DNA of 64,000 bases, from assembly GCA_002706265.1 (NCBI GenBank), contig PAKU01000016.1, positions 96,797 to 160,796 of the forward strand, given 5' to 3'. The notes under the pieces are model-generated. The model saw nothing but the letters and a program-made list of their open reading frames with translations. It did no database searches and was not told where the DNA came from. This DNA is from Polycyclovorans sp. Lineage in GTDB: Bacteria; Pseudomonadota; Gammaproteobacteria; Nevskiales; Nevskiaceae. The first letter of the stretch is position 1. Each line of letters opens with the position of its first letter. Both the position numbers and the translations under genes were made by a program. Of the stretch, positions 42,820 through 51,598 are shown one piece after another.

Positions 42820-43758
42820 TCAGTTGAAATCCGTGCTGCCGAGGAACACCTGACCGCGCCGCTGACAGCAGGAGTACGGGCGCCACAGCGCCCAGGCATA
42901 GTCGCCTTGCTGCGCCTGGATGCGGACATTGTTGTGCGGGAAGACCGCGCAGGAGGATGATAGCCGAGGCGTCAGTTCCTGCCACTTTCCGGTGGAAGCA
43001 TCGCTTTCCACCAAGGCACCTGCGGGCCAGTAGCCCGCGCTCGCGTTGGCAAGCAGCGGTTGATAGACATGAACCTGGCCGCGCCGGGTCACGATGTCGC
43101 CGGCACGCTGGGCGACGACGGCGGCCGCCTTGTAGTCGTCCACGTGATGCAGGAAACCACCGCGCGGATAGACGTTGCCCCAGAGATTCAGGCCGGTGCG
43201 CGTGCCGATCTCGCGCATCCCAGGGATCAGTGCCTCGGGATAGACGGATTCGGGGATGTTGTAGCGCCAGGCCACGGTATCGAGCGTGCTCAGCAGGTAC
43301 GGCATGAACGCCGTGCCCGCGCCGGCGCAGGAGTAACCCAACTGGCTGACGAACTCGCTGAAAATGGTGGCGCCTGGATGCCCGATCACGTCGGCGTTCT
43401 TGAACTTCGCCAGGTTGTTCTCGTGCTCTTCGTTTGTCGTGCCGTCACCGCCACCTTGAGCGGTGGGATTCGGCATGCTCATCGCGCGCACTTCCACCCA
43501 GGGGTTCTCTCCGGTATTCGAGTAGCTCGACACGACGGCATCGGGAACGTAGTGCTGCACCTTGACCGAGGTGCGCACGGTGCAGCCGGTGAGCGTGCAA
43601 TACAGCCAATAGCAAATGCCCTGTACGCGATACGACAGGCAATCGGGCGACAGCACCGAAGCGGTGAGGGTGGCGGTGTTGACCGCGAAGGCGGAGGCGG
43701 CAGTGCCCAGCAGGACGGACGCCATGGCGGTGCGCCATGCGCGGCGGGATAACTTCAT
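42820..43758 (-). CDS. TIGR03756-family (TraU-like) conjugation protein
   Basis: 312 residues with a signal peptide (TAMASVLLGTAASAFA). The mature part is Cys-rich (SPDCLSYRVQGICYWLYCTLTGC, then further Cys near the C-terminus in RPYSCCQRRGQVF), as in TraU-like proteins that need periplasmic disulfides. It sits between the TIGR03755 and TIGR03757 genes as in related elements. The disulfides could be supplied by the CPYC protein encoded at 47.5-48.3 kb. Confidence 0.83.
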   Translation of the reverse strand: MKLSRRAWRTAMASVLLGTAASAFAVNTATLTASVLSPDCLSYRVQGICYWLYCTLTGCTVRTSVKVQHYVPDAVVSSYSNTGENPWVEVRAMSMPNPTAQGGGDGTTNEEHENNLAKFKNADVIGHPGATIFSEFVSQLGYSCAGAGTAFMPYLLSTLDTVAWRYNIPESVYPEALIPGMREIGTRTGLNLWGNVYPRGGFLHHVDDYKAAAVVAQRAGDIVTRRGQVHVYQPLLANASAGYWPAGALVESDASTGKWQELTPRLSSSCAVFPHNNVRIQAQQGDYAWALWRPYSCCQRRGQVFLGSTDFN

Positions 43759-44213
43759 GGCTGCGTCCCCCGGTATTCTTCGATGCGCGCCAGCGCGCGT
43801 GACACGTCGGTTTCGCCGTAGACGACGTAGCGCCGATCGACGACCACGGCGGGAACCTTGGTGACGCCCAGGCTCCAGGCATCGGTCACGCCCTGGTAGG
43901 CGTCGGCCAGGCGTCTTTGGAGTGACGTGCCGCCATCCTGCAAGCGCTGCCGGACGATTGCGGCCGCCTGCGCCGGATCGGCGGGGAGGTTTGCGGCCAG
44001 CTCCGCTTCGATGCGGGCCGGCGCGTCCAGCTCAACGACGTAGATGCCGGCGGGGGCCTCGATGGCGTGATGCCGGTCGGTGAACACTCGGACGTCCGCC
44101 GCTGCGGCGTGGGCCATCATGGTCAACGCCATGACCAGCGCATACGAGGCATTCGCCGAGCGGCGCCGAGTCCGGCAATGCAGCGCTTCGGCGCGTTGAA
44201 GGTGTGGGGACAT
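43755..44213 (-). CDS. TIGR03757-family (DUF1525) conjugation protein
   Basis: 152 residues from ATG 44213 with GGGAG at 7 bases; signal peptide around SYALVMALTMMAHAAAA. The family pattern is clear: DVRVFTDRHHAIEAPAGIYVVELDAP, QRRLADAYQGVTDAWSLGV, VPAVVVDRRYVVYGETDVSRAL. Resembles TrbC/TraW-like thioredoxin-fold proteins of F-type systems, but without the Cys pair. It overlaps the TraU-like gene by 4 bases. Confidence 0.85.
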   Translation of the reverse strand: MSPHLQRAEALHCRTRRRSANASYALVMALTMMAHAAAADVRVFTDRHHAIEAPAGIYVVELDAPARIEAELAANLPADPAQAAAIVRQRLQDGGTSLQRRLADAYQGVTDAWSLGVTKVPAVVVDRRYVVYGETDVSRALARIEEYRGTQP

Positions 44214-44395
44214 AGCATGGCTCCCGTAGGGTCGATACTCACAAGTAGTCGAACCGATAGACGGGATTCCTGCCATCAACAAAGCGAGATGCTGCGTGCC
44301 CCCTTTTATTCGGGTTTGGTCTCAGAGAGCGGAAAGCAAAGGCGCCGAACTGATAGGAGTCTTGAACTTTCCGCCCCGACCCTGGAGCGGTGGCC

Positions 44396-45757
44396 TTACA
44401 GGGTCAAGGTTCTCAGGATCAGTCCCACGACAGCGCAGGCAGCGATGACCTGGATGACGCTGCGTTTGAAGCGGAACAGTGCCACTGCCGCTCCCAGCGC
44501 GATCAGCGCAGACATCCAGTCGAAGCGTCCGGCCAGGCCCTCGGGCCACAACACGTGGTAGGCGAAGAACACCGCCAGGTTGAGGATCACACCGACCACC
44601 GCCGCCGTGATCGCGGTCAGCGGCGCCGTGAAGTGCAGCTTGTCATGGGTCGATTCCACGAGCGGGCCACCGGCTAGAATGAAAATGAAAGACGGCAGGA
44701 AGGTGAACCAAGTCACCAGCGCCGCCGCGACCGCACCGGCGACGAACAGCATGTCCGGGCCGAACAGTGCCTGCACGTAGGCTCCGACGAAAGCCACGAA
44801 GGCGACCACCATGATCAGCGGCCCCGGATTGGCCTCTCCCAGCGCCAGGCCGTCGATCATCTGCGTCGGGGTCAGCCAGGCGTAGTGACCGACCGCGCCC
44901 TGATAGATGTAGGGCAGCACTGCATAGGCGCCACCGAAGGTCAGCAGGGCCGCCTTGGTGAAAAACCAGCCCATCTGCGTCAGGGTGTGATTCCAGCCAT
45001 AGCCCGCCGTGAGCAGTGCCATTGGAATCAACCACAGCAGAACTCCAGCGATGGCCACGCGCAGCAGGCCGGTCCAGCGGAATCGGGCGTGTTCGGGCGT
45101 TGGCGTATCGTCATCGATCAGCGCCGGGCCATAGGATTTATCTGCCGAAGACGAATGGCCGCCACCAGTTCTGAACTTGTCCGGTGTGATGCGCCCGCCG
45201 ATATAGCCGGTCAGGGCGGCGGCAGCGACGATATACGGGAATGGCACGTTCAGCGCGAAGATGGCCACGAAGGCCGCTGCGGCAATGGCCCACATCACGC
45301 CGCCCTTGAGCGCGCGCGAGCCGATGCGATGCACGGCCTGCACGACAACCGCCGTGATGGCGGGCTTGATGCCGTAAAACAGCCCGGCCACCAGCGCCGT
45401 GTCGCCGTAGGCGATGTAGAGCCACGACAGCAGAATCAGGAAGCCCAGCCCAGGCAGCAGGAACAAGGTGCCCGCCACGATGCCTCCCCAGGTGCGGTGC
45501 ATGAGCCAGCCCATGTAGGTGGCCAGTTGCTGCGCCTCTGGACCCGGCAGCAGCATGCAGTAGTTGAGCGCATGCAGGAAGCGCCGTTCGCTGATCCATC
45601 GGCGTTGCTCGACCAGCTCCCGGTGCATGAGGGCGATCTGTCCGGCGGGGCCGCCGAAGCCGATGAAACCGAGTTTCAGCCAGAGGCGAAAGGCTTCCCA
45701 AAAACCGACCGGGGGTGGAGCCGCCAGTACGACGTCCTCCGTCAGACTTTTTGTCAC
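44396..45757 (-). CDS. chrA: Chromate efflux transporter ChrA
   Basis: 453 residues: two homologous halves, each with about six hydrophobic spans, as in long-chain ChrA. Signature segments: GFIGFGGPAGQIALMHRELVE, LLPGPEAQQLATYMGWLMH in the first half, and LTFGGAYAVLPYIYQGAV, LGEANPGPLIMVVAFVAFVGAY in the second. ChrA exports chromate from the cytoplasm. It overlaps chrB by 4 bases and forms a two-gene resistance operon inserted among conjugation genes. Confidence 0.95.
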   Translation of the reverse strand: MTKSLTEDVVLAAPPPVGFWEAFRLWLKLGFIGFGGPAGQIALMHRELVEQRRWISERRFLHALNYCMLLPGPEAQQLATYMGWLMHRTWGGIVAGTLFLLPGLGFLILLSWLYIAYGDTALVAGLFYGIKPAITAVVVQAVHRIGSRALKGGVMWAIAAAAFVAIFALNVPFPYIVAAAALTGYIGGRITPDKFRTGGGHSSSADKSYGPALIDDDTPTPEHARFRWTGLLRVAIAGVLLWLIPMALLTAGYGWNHTLTQMGWFFTKAALLTFGGAYAVLPYIYQGAVGHYAWLTPTQMIDGLALGEANPGPLIMVVAFVAFVGAYVQALFGPDMLFVAGAVAAALVTWFTFLPSFIFILAGGPLVESTHDKLHFTAPLTAITAAVVGVILNLAVFFAYHVLWPEGLAGRFDWMSALIALGAAVALFRFKRSVIQVIAACAVVGLILRTLTL

Positions 45758-46692
45758 GTTGTGGTTGCTCCTTTGTCGAAGCTGGCGAGCAACCCGTCGA
45801 AGACAGCGGATGCAGCAGTCAGCAGTGAATCGTCTTGGGTGAGGGTTTCACGCAGCCCGGCGAGCACGCACTCGATGCCGACCGCTTCGGGTGGCTGGAT
45901 GCCACCCACATCGAGGCAATGCACCAGCAGGCCGAGCCGCGCAATGGCGGCCTGTTCCAGTCCGAAACTGGCTGCCAGTACCTCGAAGGTGACGCGGCCA
46001 CCGACGTGGCTGAAGGTGGCGCCATCGAAGTCAAAGCCCAGCGCGTCGGGCGGGCAATCGCCAGGACTGTCCAGCCAGAGAATCCGCGCCTGTGGGTCGA
46101 TGAAGCGGCGGATCAGCCAGGCGCTGGCCAAGCGATCTACCCACGGACGGCGCCGTGTTGCCCAGGTACGGCCCTGATAGTCGGACAGGTCCAGGCGCTC
46201 GATCACGCCGTCCACTGCCTGCGGTTCGTCCGGGGACAAGGCCCGCGCACAGGCCAGCTCCAGTTCACGGAGGGCGCTATCCGTCTGCCGCTGCGCTTCG
46301 CCAGGGAAGAAGTCGATTTCGGCCAGATTGGCGAAGACCTTGCGCAGCTTGCGCACCTGCTTGAGCGTGTCCTGAACGGTCTCGGTGGTCAGCGCCTCCC
46401 GTACTCGCGCCACCTCGGCAAGCAAGGCGGTGAAATCATCGCCGCGATCGAACAGAGCGACGAAGTTCGCGCCCTCCGGTTCTTCGATGTGCAGTACGTG
46501 GGCGCTTCCTCCTCCCTCGCGCACCTCTGCGGCCAGCCCATCCAGGGTGGCACGGCAGTCTTCGCGTTCCGGCATCAGGTAGACGCCATCGCGCAGCACG
46601 GCGGCGCCGGATGCCTTGAGGGCACGCCAGACCCGCTGCCGGGCTGTGGCGTTCTCGGTGGGCAAGGACAGAACCAGGGTGATCATCTTCAT
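45754..46692 (-). CDS. chrB: Chromate resistance protein / chromate-responsive regulator ChrB
   Basis: 312 residues. ChrB pattern: LVLSLPTENATARQRVWRALKASGAAVLRDGVYLMP at the N-terminus (winged-helix-like) and RTWATRRRPWVDRLASAWLIRRFIDPQARILW plus ATFSHVGGRVTFEVLAASFGL in the C-terminal half. ChrB senses chromate and controls chrBA. The ATG at 46692 lies directly next to a palindrome, so the mRNA may be nearly leaderless; a second ATG occurs two codons later. Confidence 0.93.
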   Translation of the reverse strand: MKMITLVLSLPTENATARQRVWRALKASGAAVLRDGVYLMPEREDCRATLDGLAAEVREGGGSAHVLHIEEPEGANFVALFDRGDDFTALLAEVARVREALTTETVQDTLKQVRKLRKVFANLAEIDFFPGEAQRQTDSALRELELACARALSPDEPQAVDGVIERLDLSDYQGRTWATRRRPWVDRLASAWLIRRFIDPQARILWLDSPGDCPPDALGFDFDGATFSHVGGRVTFEVLAASFGLEQAAIARLGLLVHCLDVGGIQPPEAVGIECVLAGLRETLTQDDSLLTAASAVFDGLLASFDKGATTT

Positions 46693-46694
46693 GA

Positions 46695-46731
46695 TGTAGA
46701 GATTAAATCATTTATGAATTAATCTCTACAA
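46695..46731 (-). promoter_or_regulatory. chrBA promoter-operator (12-bp inverted repeat)
   Basis: TGTAGAGATTAA (46695-46706) and its exact inverse TTAATCTCTACA (46719-46730) flank a 12-base spacer. Read on the minus strand, TTGTAG (46731-46726) and TTTAAT (46707-46702) sit 18 bases apart as -35 and -10 boxes, so the repeat covers the promoter. The expected transcription start is within a few bases of the chrB ATG. A ChrB-binding site is the natural reading. Confidence 0.75.
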
Positions 46732-46787
46732 AAATGTAGATGGGTTGCTTTCAGGCACTCGTGTTCCAGGTGATTCCATGAGGGCAG

Positions 46788-46812
46788 AAAAAAGGCGCCC
46801 CATGGGACGCCT
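46788..46812 (-). terminator. Rho-independent terminator after the radC-like gene
   Basis: On the minus strand AGGCG-T-CCC-AT-GGG-G-CGCCT folds into a stem followed by TTTTTT, beginning 7 bases after the stop codon at 46819. It separates the radC-like gene from chrB. Confidence 0.8.
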
Positions 46813-46818
46813 CAAGGA

Positions 46819-47313
46819 CTACAGCAAGCCGGCTTCCGCAAAGGAGAAGGGTCTGCCTTTACCGACGATGAAATGGTCCAGAACGCGAACATCCACCAGT
46901 TCCAGAACCGATCGCAGACGGCTCGTGATCTCCTTGTCGGAGTAGCTCGGTTTGGTCGCACCCGAGGGGTGGTTGTGCGCCAATATGACCGCCGAGCAGT
47001 TGTGCTCGATCGCGCGTTTGAGAACCGCTCGGGGATACACGCTGGCGCCGTCGATGGTGCCGTGGAACATTGGCTCGTAGGCAATGACGTGATGCTTCGT
47101 GTCGAGGAACAGGACGGCGAAAACTTCAAGCGCTTCGCTCGCGAGTTTCAGGCGCAGGTAATCTCGCGCACCGTCGGGACCGGACAGCTTGGCGCTGCGC
47201 TTGAAGATGCGTTTCTCCAGCAGGCGGATGGCCTCGCGGATCAACGGGTCGTCCTGAATGCTCGCGTACTGCGCGAGCGCTGTGGTATCGGCAACCTTGT
47301 TGGATGCACTCAT
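46819..47313 (-). CDS. radC: RadC-like JAB/MPN-domain protein
   Basis: 164 residues from ATG 47313 with GGAGG at 7 bases. Contains the JAB1/MPN metalloprotease-like signature HNHPSGATKPSYSD (His-His-Asp zinc site) and the family segment EVFAVLFLDTKHHVIAYEPMFHGTIDGASVYPRAVLKRAI. The N-terminal helix-hairpin-helix of full-length RadC is missing, as in the short versions common on mobile elements. The role in DNA repair or antirestriction is unproven. Upstream lies a structured leader. Confidence 0.88.
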   Translation of the reverse strand: MSASNKVADTTALAQYASIQDDPLIREAIRLLEKRIFKRSAKLSGPDGARDYLRLKLASEALEVFAVLFLDTKHHVIAYEPMFHGTIDGASVYPRAVLKRAIEHNCSAVILAHNHPSGATKPSYSDKEITSRLRSVLELVDVRVLDHFIVGKGRPFSFAEAGLL

Positions 47314-47344
47314 GGGATAGCCTCCTTGATGGATGAACGGAGGC

Positions 47345-47445
47345 TCCCGTCCCTGTCGGGGGTGAGACCCCCGTGGGACGTGATGACGAAAGCCCGAAAA
47401 TCGGGCTTGGATGATTGGCATCCTCCATCGAACACGATGGACGTT
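47345..47445 (-). ncRNA. Structured 5' leader of the radC-like gene (candidate radC-motif RNA)
   Basis: Three hairpins occur in about 95 bases upstream of the radC-like start: CCATCG/CGATGG (47425-47440), AAGCCCGA/TCGGGCTT (47390-47408), and a long one with GTCCC/GGGAC outside and GGGGGT/ACCCCC inside (47349-47379). They are transcribed toward the gene. Rfam describes a radC RNA motif in this location upstream of such genes; whether this is a member would need a covariance-model search. Confidence 0.5.
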
Positions 47446-47517
47446 CGCGCGAGGGATGCGGAGCGAACTGGATCGATCAACGCGATCGGAACCGCGCCGT
47501 AGCCTTGAGGATCGCGG

Positions 47518-48267
47518 CTACCTGGGCATGTCGCTGAGGTCGTCAGCAGGCATCTCGGGGGTCTCGGACAGGGCTTCGGTCATCGTCGATTCTTCGCTCG
47601 ATGACGCCAGCAGATCGACGGCCGACAGCAAGGCGTCGCCTTCGACGGCGCCCGCCAGCAACAGTGCCCGGCCGGTGTGGTTGTCGATCACGCGCAGCAT
47701 CGGGGTCGCGCTGATGCCGGCCAGCGTGGCTTCCTCGGCCTGTGCCCGGATCACGGCGTCGGGCCGTGCGCTCGTCAGGCACTCGCGCAGTTCGGGCGTC
47801 GTAACGGGCGGCTGGATGCCGGGCGGCAGTCCACGGCCACCGCCGTGGGTGTGCTGGTAAATCCAGGCGACGGTGTTCCAGAACGCCGCCTGCCCGCCGG
47901 CTTCTCCCGCGCATTCCGCCAGACGTGCCGAGTGCGTGGCGGCCGGTTCGTGCATCGGCAGCGGCAGATGATGCCATTGCCAGTTCACCTCGGGATTGGC
48001 GTCGATCCAGCGCTTCAGCACGGGGAAATAGGCTTGGCAGTACGGGCATTCCAGATCGGCGTACTCGATCAAGGTGAACCGCGCATCGAGGCGACCGTAG
48101 CGCCACGGCGGGCCCGCCGACGCGACAGCCTCGGCGGCCGCCGGATCGCCGGTGTGTGGACTGCGCCCCAGCGACCAGACCAGCAGCATGAGCAGCACCG
48201 CGACGCCGGCCAGCATCGGCCCCAGGTAGCGTCGTAGCGTGTGCGAATGTTGGGCTGGCGTGTGCAT
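47518..48267 (-). CDS. DsbA/DsbG-like thioredoxin-fold protein of the transfer cluster
   Basis: 249 residues from ATG 48267 with a GGGGAG site. One N-terminal transmembrane anchor (LGPMLAGVAVLLMLLVWSLG), then a thioredoxin fold with active site ECPYC (Cys74, Cys77), LIEYADLECPYCQAYFPVLKRW and the cis-Pro loop ISATPMLRV. It would oxidise or isomerise disulfides of Cys-rich secreted conjugation proteins such as the TraU-like one. The last 30 residues are acidic. It lies 14 bases downstream of the mating ATPase gene. Confidence 0.85.
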   Translation of the reverse strand: MHTPAQHSHTLRRYLGPMLAGVAVLLMLLVWSLGRSPHTGDPAAAEAVASAGPPWRYGRLDARFTLIEYADLECPYCQAYFPVLKRWIDANPEVNWQWHHLPLPMHEPAATHSARLAECAGEAGGQAAFWNTVAWIYQHTHGGGRGLPPGIQPPVTTPELRECLTSARPDAVIRAQAEEATLAGISATPMLRVIDNHTGRALLLAGAVEGDALLSAVDLLASSSEESTMTEALSETPEMPADDLSDMPR

Positions 48268-48280
48268 CACCTTTCTCCCC

Positions 48281-51163
48281 TCAACCGAAGGCGTCGAGCG
48301 GCAATGGCTCGATGCCGCGTGCGCGGTCGATCTTCTCGGCAACTTTGAAGGAGGCTTCCAATTCGCCGATGCCGTGTTCTCGCATCAACTGGTAGCGCTC
48401 GGCCTTCTCCTCGGGCTCGGTCATCGCCATGGCCAGGTAGAGGCTCGGCGGCACGGCGCGGAACAGGACTTCCATCGACTTCGACAGGATCACGCCTTCG
48501 CTGAACTTGCCGGACTCCTTGCGCGCCGACAGCATCAGCGACTTCTGCGCCGGGTTGAGTTCGCGGAAGCGCGCGACCTTCTCCACTTCGTCGGGCGGCA
48601 TCGACAGGCAGATCCACCACTCGATCATCGACAGCATCGGTTCGGCGGCCTTGGGCAGATCGTCCAGGTTCTGTGTCGCCAGCCAGAACCAGGCGCCGAG
48701 CTTGCGCCACATCTTGGTAATCTTGACGACGTAAGGGGCGAGCAGTGGATTGCGCGTGATGATGTGACCCTCGTCGGTGACGTTGACGATGGGCCTGCCG
48801 AGGAATTGATCCCGCTCGGCGATGTTGTTGACGGTGTTGATGAGCGAGATGTAGGCGATCGAAAGCTGCGCGTTGTAGCCCTCGCGCGCGAAGGTCGCCA
48901 GATCGACGATGGTGATGTCGGCCTCCGGCCATGGCGTGCCGGGGCGGTTGAACATTTCCCCGTCCAGGCCCTGGCAGAACATATCCATCGCGTCGGCCAT
49001 TTCCAGCAGGCGGGTGCGCCGGGTTTCGGGCAGCGCGGCATCGCTGGCGCGTTCGCGCAGGGCGTCACGCACGTCCTCGGTCAGCACCGTGCGCTTCTCC
49101 GGCGCACAGCGATGCGCCGCGTCGAGAATGCACTGGCGAATCAGGCTGCGGTCGGCGCGGGTCATGCGCGCCTCTTCCTTGTCCTCGCCGCCGGTGATCA
49201 TCAAGCGGGCAGTGATCTCCAGTTCACCGAGCACATCGCGCTGTTCGTCGCTCTCGGCCGAGGCGTCCTCAACGTCCTGTTCTTCGTCCAGGGCATCGGC
49301 ATCCAGCGTGCGCACCTGGCCGGGCGTATCGACCAGACGCCACGCATCGGCGAAGGGCGCGAGGCTCACGCCGGCACCGGGCGCGAGCTTCACCCGATGC
49401 ACTGTCAGGCCAAGGCGCTGGGCGAATTCGCCAAACAGGCCGAACGAATTGCCCGCCTCGACGATGAACAGCCGGGGGCGGTAAATCGCGACGAGCTGGT
49501 TGAGGATGTTGTTGAGCGTGGCCGACTTGCCTGAGCCGGTCGGACCGAACAGGAACAGATGGGCATTCATCTGCCGGTCGCGCCGGTTGAGCGGGTCGAA
49601 GGTCACGGTGCCGCCGCCGCGATTGAAGAAGGTGATGCCGGGATGCCCGGTGCCCTGATTGCGCCCCCACACGGGTGCGAGGTTCGCCGCGTGTTGCGCG
49701 AACATGAGCTGGGTGTACCACTGGCGCCGATCCTTGGCCGGGTCATAGAGGCAGGGAAGCCAGCGTAAATAGCTGTTGAGCGGCGCGACTTCATCCTCCT
49801 CGCGCACGGGTTGCAGGCCGGCGTTGAGCATGACGTTGGCGAGTTGCAGGCCGCGCGCGTCGAGTTCAGCCATGTCGCGCCCGCGCAGGTAGAAGGCCAG
49901 CGCGCCGCGATAGAGCTTGTGCGAGCTGCCGATCAGCGAACGCGCCTGTTGCACGTCCTGGCGGGCCTGCTCGGACGCCAGCGTTTCGCCGACCGCTTTC
50001 TTGCCCAGGTAGTTCAGATGCGCTTCCAGGGCGTCCTGCGGCGTGGCGACCAGCGTCAGGCACATCACAGTGTCCTCGGGCATCTGGTCGAACAGCGCGT
50101 TGCACGCATCGCCGCCTTTGCGCGTTTCCCCGGTCAGGTGCCCGGTTGCCGGCGGCGTGCGCAGCCGGTCGAGCACCATGACCCGATGCGGCATGTCATC
50201 GAAGAGCCAGACGCCATTCGCCACGTCGGAACGCGGCTGGCCGAAGAACAAGCGTTGAGAGAAGTCCGTGCCGCTGGCGAGTTCGACGTCGCCTTCTTCC
50301 GCTTCTTCGGGGTAGGCGGTCAACTGGTAGAAGCGCTCACGATCGGCAGCCGTCGCGCCCAGCAAGGTCGGGTTTGGGTTGAACCACCGCAGCAGCCAGG
50401 CGTGGATGTCCGCCGCGCCGAGGCGCCGCGCTTTGACGCCGGCATTGGAGAGACCACCGGCCAGCCGGTCGCACACCGTTGCCAGGGCCTGTTCGGGCGA
50501 CTGGCCGCGACGGTGCGAAGCGCCCGGCGCGCGACGATAGACCACCATGCGCACGCGCCGCGTCTGGCCGCGCCACGGCAGGCGAGTCACGGTGGTGTCG
50601 TCGAACAGGCCGCCCGGCTTGGTGATGGCCCGTAGGTGATGCGCGAAGAACCGCAGGTAGAAGTCGCTGAACGCGCTGCCCTGCGCGCGTGGCTGGATGT
50701 AGTCCCGCAAGACGTTCAGATAATCCGTCCAGTCGGCTTCGTCCTGGGCATAGAGCTGTACCACCCAGGGTTGCTCGTCGAGTTCGTCGAAGCTGTCCTG
50801 CAGGGCATTCTCCAGCGCGTCTCGGGCCTGCCACAGCCAATCGCTTTCGCGTCCTTCGGTGCCGATCGGTGTCAACTCGAAGAACGCCGCCACCGATTCA
50901 CCGTCCTCCAGCAACAGGCTCTTGGCGTCGGCCAGATATTCCACCCACGGCAACAGGTCCACGAAGGACGGCGCCACGTCGTAGAGGGCCTGTTCGTCCG
51001 CCTGAGTGGCGGGCCGGTGTTTCGGATCGAGGCGGGTGCCGGGCTCGGGAATGCCATGCGCTTTCAGGTCGGCCACATGGCGTTCCCAGGCGTCGGCCTG
51101 CTGTGCCTCGGATTCCTCGGATGCCGGCACAGGTTTGCGCGGCCACGGCAGCGACCACGCCAT
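48281..51163 (-). CDS. VirB4/TraC-type conjugative transfer ATPase
   Basis: 960 residues. It has a Walker A motif GPTGSGKS near residue 541 (LFLFGPTGSGKSATLNNIL), a Walker B-like region VTDEGHII followed by TKMWRKLGAWFWLATQNLDDL (VirB4/TraC motif), and an N-terminal half with the family's ALYDVAPSFVDLLPWVEYLAD. This is the large secretion ATPase of the T4SS pore (PFL_4706-type family). A short acidic insertion (DEEQDVEDASAESDEQRD) is unusual. The ATG directly abuts the stop of the next gene upstream, without a gap. Confidence 0.92.
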   Translation of the reverse strand: MAWSLPWPRKPVPASEESEAQQADAWERHVADLKAHGIPEPGTRLDPKHRPATQADEQALYDVAPSFVDLLPWVEYLADAKSLLLEDGESVAAFFELTPIGTEGRESDWLWQARDALENALQDSFDELDEQPWVVQLYAQDEADWTDYLNVLRDYIQPRAQGSAFSDFYLRFFAHHLRAITKPGGLFDDTTVTRLPWRGQTRRVRMVVYRRAPGASHRRGQSPEQALATVCDRLAGGLSNAGVKARRLGAADIHAWLLRWFNPNPTLLGATAADRERFYQLTAYPEEAEEGDVELASGTDFSQRLFFGQPRSDVANGVWLFDDMPHRVMVLDRLRTPPATGHLTGETRKGGDACNALFDQMPEDTVMCLTLVATPQDALEAHLNYLGKKAVGETLASEQARQDVQQARSLIGSSHKLYRGALAFYLRGRDMAELDARGLQLANVMLNAGLQPVREEDEVAPLNSYLRWLPCLYDPAKDRRQWYTQLMFAQHAANLAPVWGRNQGTGHPGITFFNRGGGTVTFDPLNRRDRQMNAHLFLFGPTGSGKSATLNNILNQLVAIYRPRLFIVEAGNSFGLFGEFAQRLGLTVHRVKLAPGAGVSLAPFADAWRLVDTPGQVRTLDADALDEEQDVEDASAESDEQRDVLGELEITARLMITGGEDKEEARMTRADRSLIRQCILDAAHRCAPEKRTVLTEDVRDALRERASDAALPETRRTRLLEMADAMDMFCQGLDGEMFNRPGTPWPEADITIVDLATFAREGYNAQLSIAYISLINTVNNIAERDQFLGRPIVNVTDEGHIITRNPLLAPYVVKITKMWRKLGAWFWLATQNLDDLPKAAEPMLSMIEWWICLSMPPDEVEKVARFRELNPAQKSLMLSARKESGKFSEGVILSKSMEVLFRAVPPSLYLAMAMTEPEEKAERYQLMREHGIGELEASFKVAEKIDRARGIEPLPLDAFG

Positions 51164-51598
51164 TCAATAGTCCTCCACGCGCTCGCCCGGCAGGGCGTAC
51201 TGCACGCGCTGATAGAGCGGGAACACCGTGCTGTAGCCGGGCACCGGCACCGGATCGGAGCCGGCCAGGTGCGGGAACACGTACATCACCAGGTCCGGGT
51301 TGGGGAGGCGGTGGAACTGCCGGTAAATCTCGTTCTGCGCCGTGCGGGTGTAACGGGTCTGCACGCTGGGCGCGGCCTGCACGTCCGTGTCGGTGAGCGG
51401 CCGGCGCAAAGCCTGCCGGGCGTCCAGCAGCTCGCGCGATGCGCGGCCGCCGCCCGCCGGTCCGCCCGTTTCCTGATTCCAGATGTCGAGCATGGTCTGG
51501 TCGCCGTGGGTCAGCAGCTTCTCCTTGCTGGTCGCGCAGCCGGCCAGTGCGACGACCGCGAGCACGACGGCGAGCCGTTCAATCCAGATCCGGGACAT
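51164..51598 (-). CDS. TIGR03751-family conjugal transfer lipoprotein
   Basis: 144 residues with lipobox LAGC (VVLAVVALAGCATSKEK). Family segments: LTHGDQTMLDIWNQETGG and HRLPNPDLVMYVFPHLAG, VPVPGYSTVFPLYQRVQYALPGE. A VirB7/TraV-like outer-membrane lipoprotein role is usual for this position. Overlaps the TraB-like gene by 20 bases. Confidence 0.85.
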   Translation of the reverse strand: MSRIWIERLAVVLAVVALAGCATSKEKLLTHGDQTMLDIWNQETGGPAGGGRASRELLDARQALRRPLTDTDVQAAPSVQTRYTRTAQNEIYRQFHRLPNPDLVMYVFPHLAGSDPVPVPGYSTVFPLYQRVQYALPGERVEDY

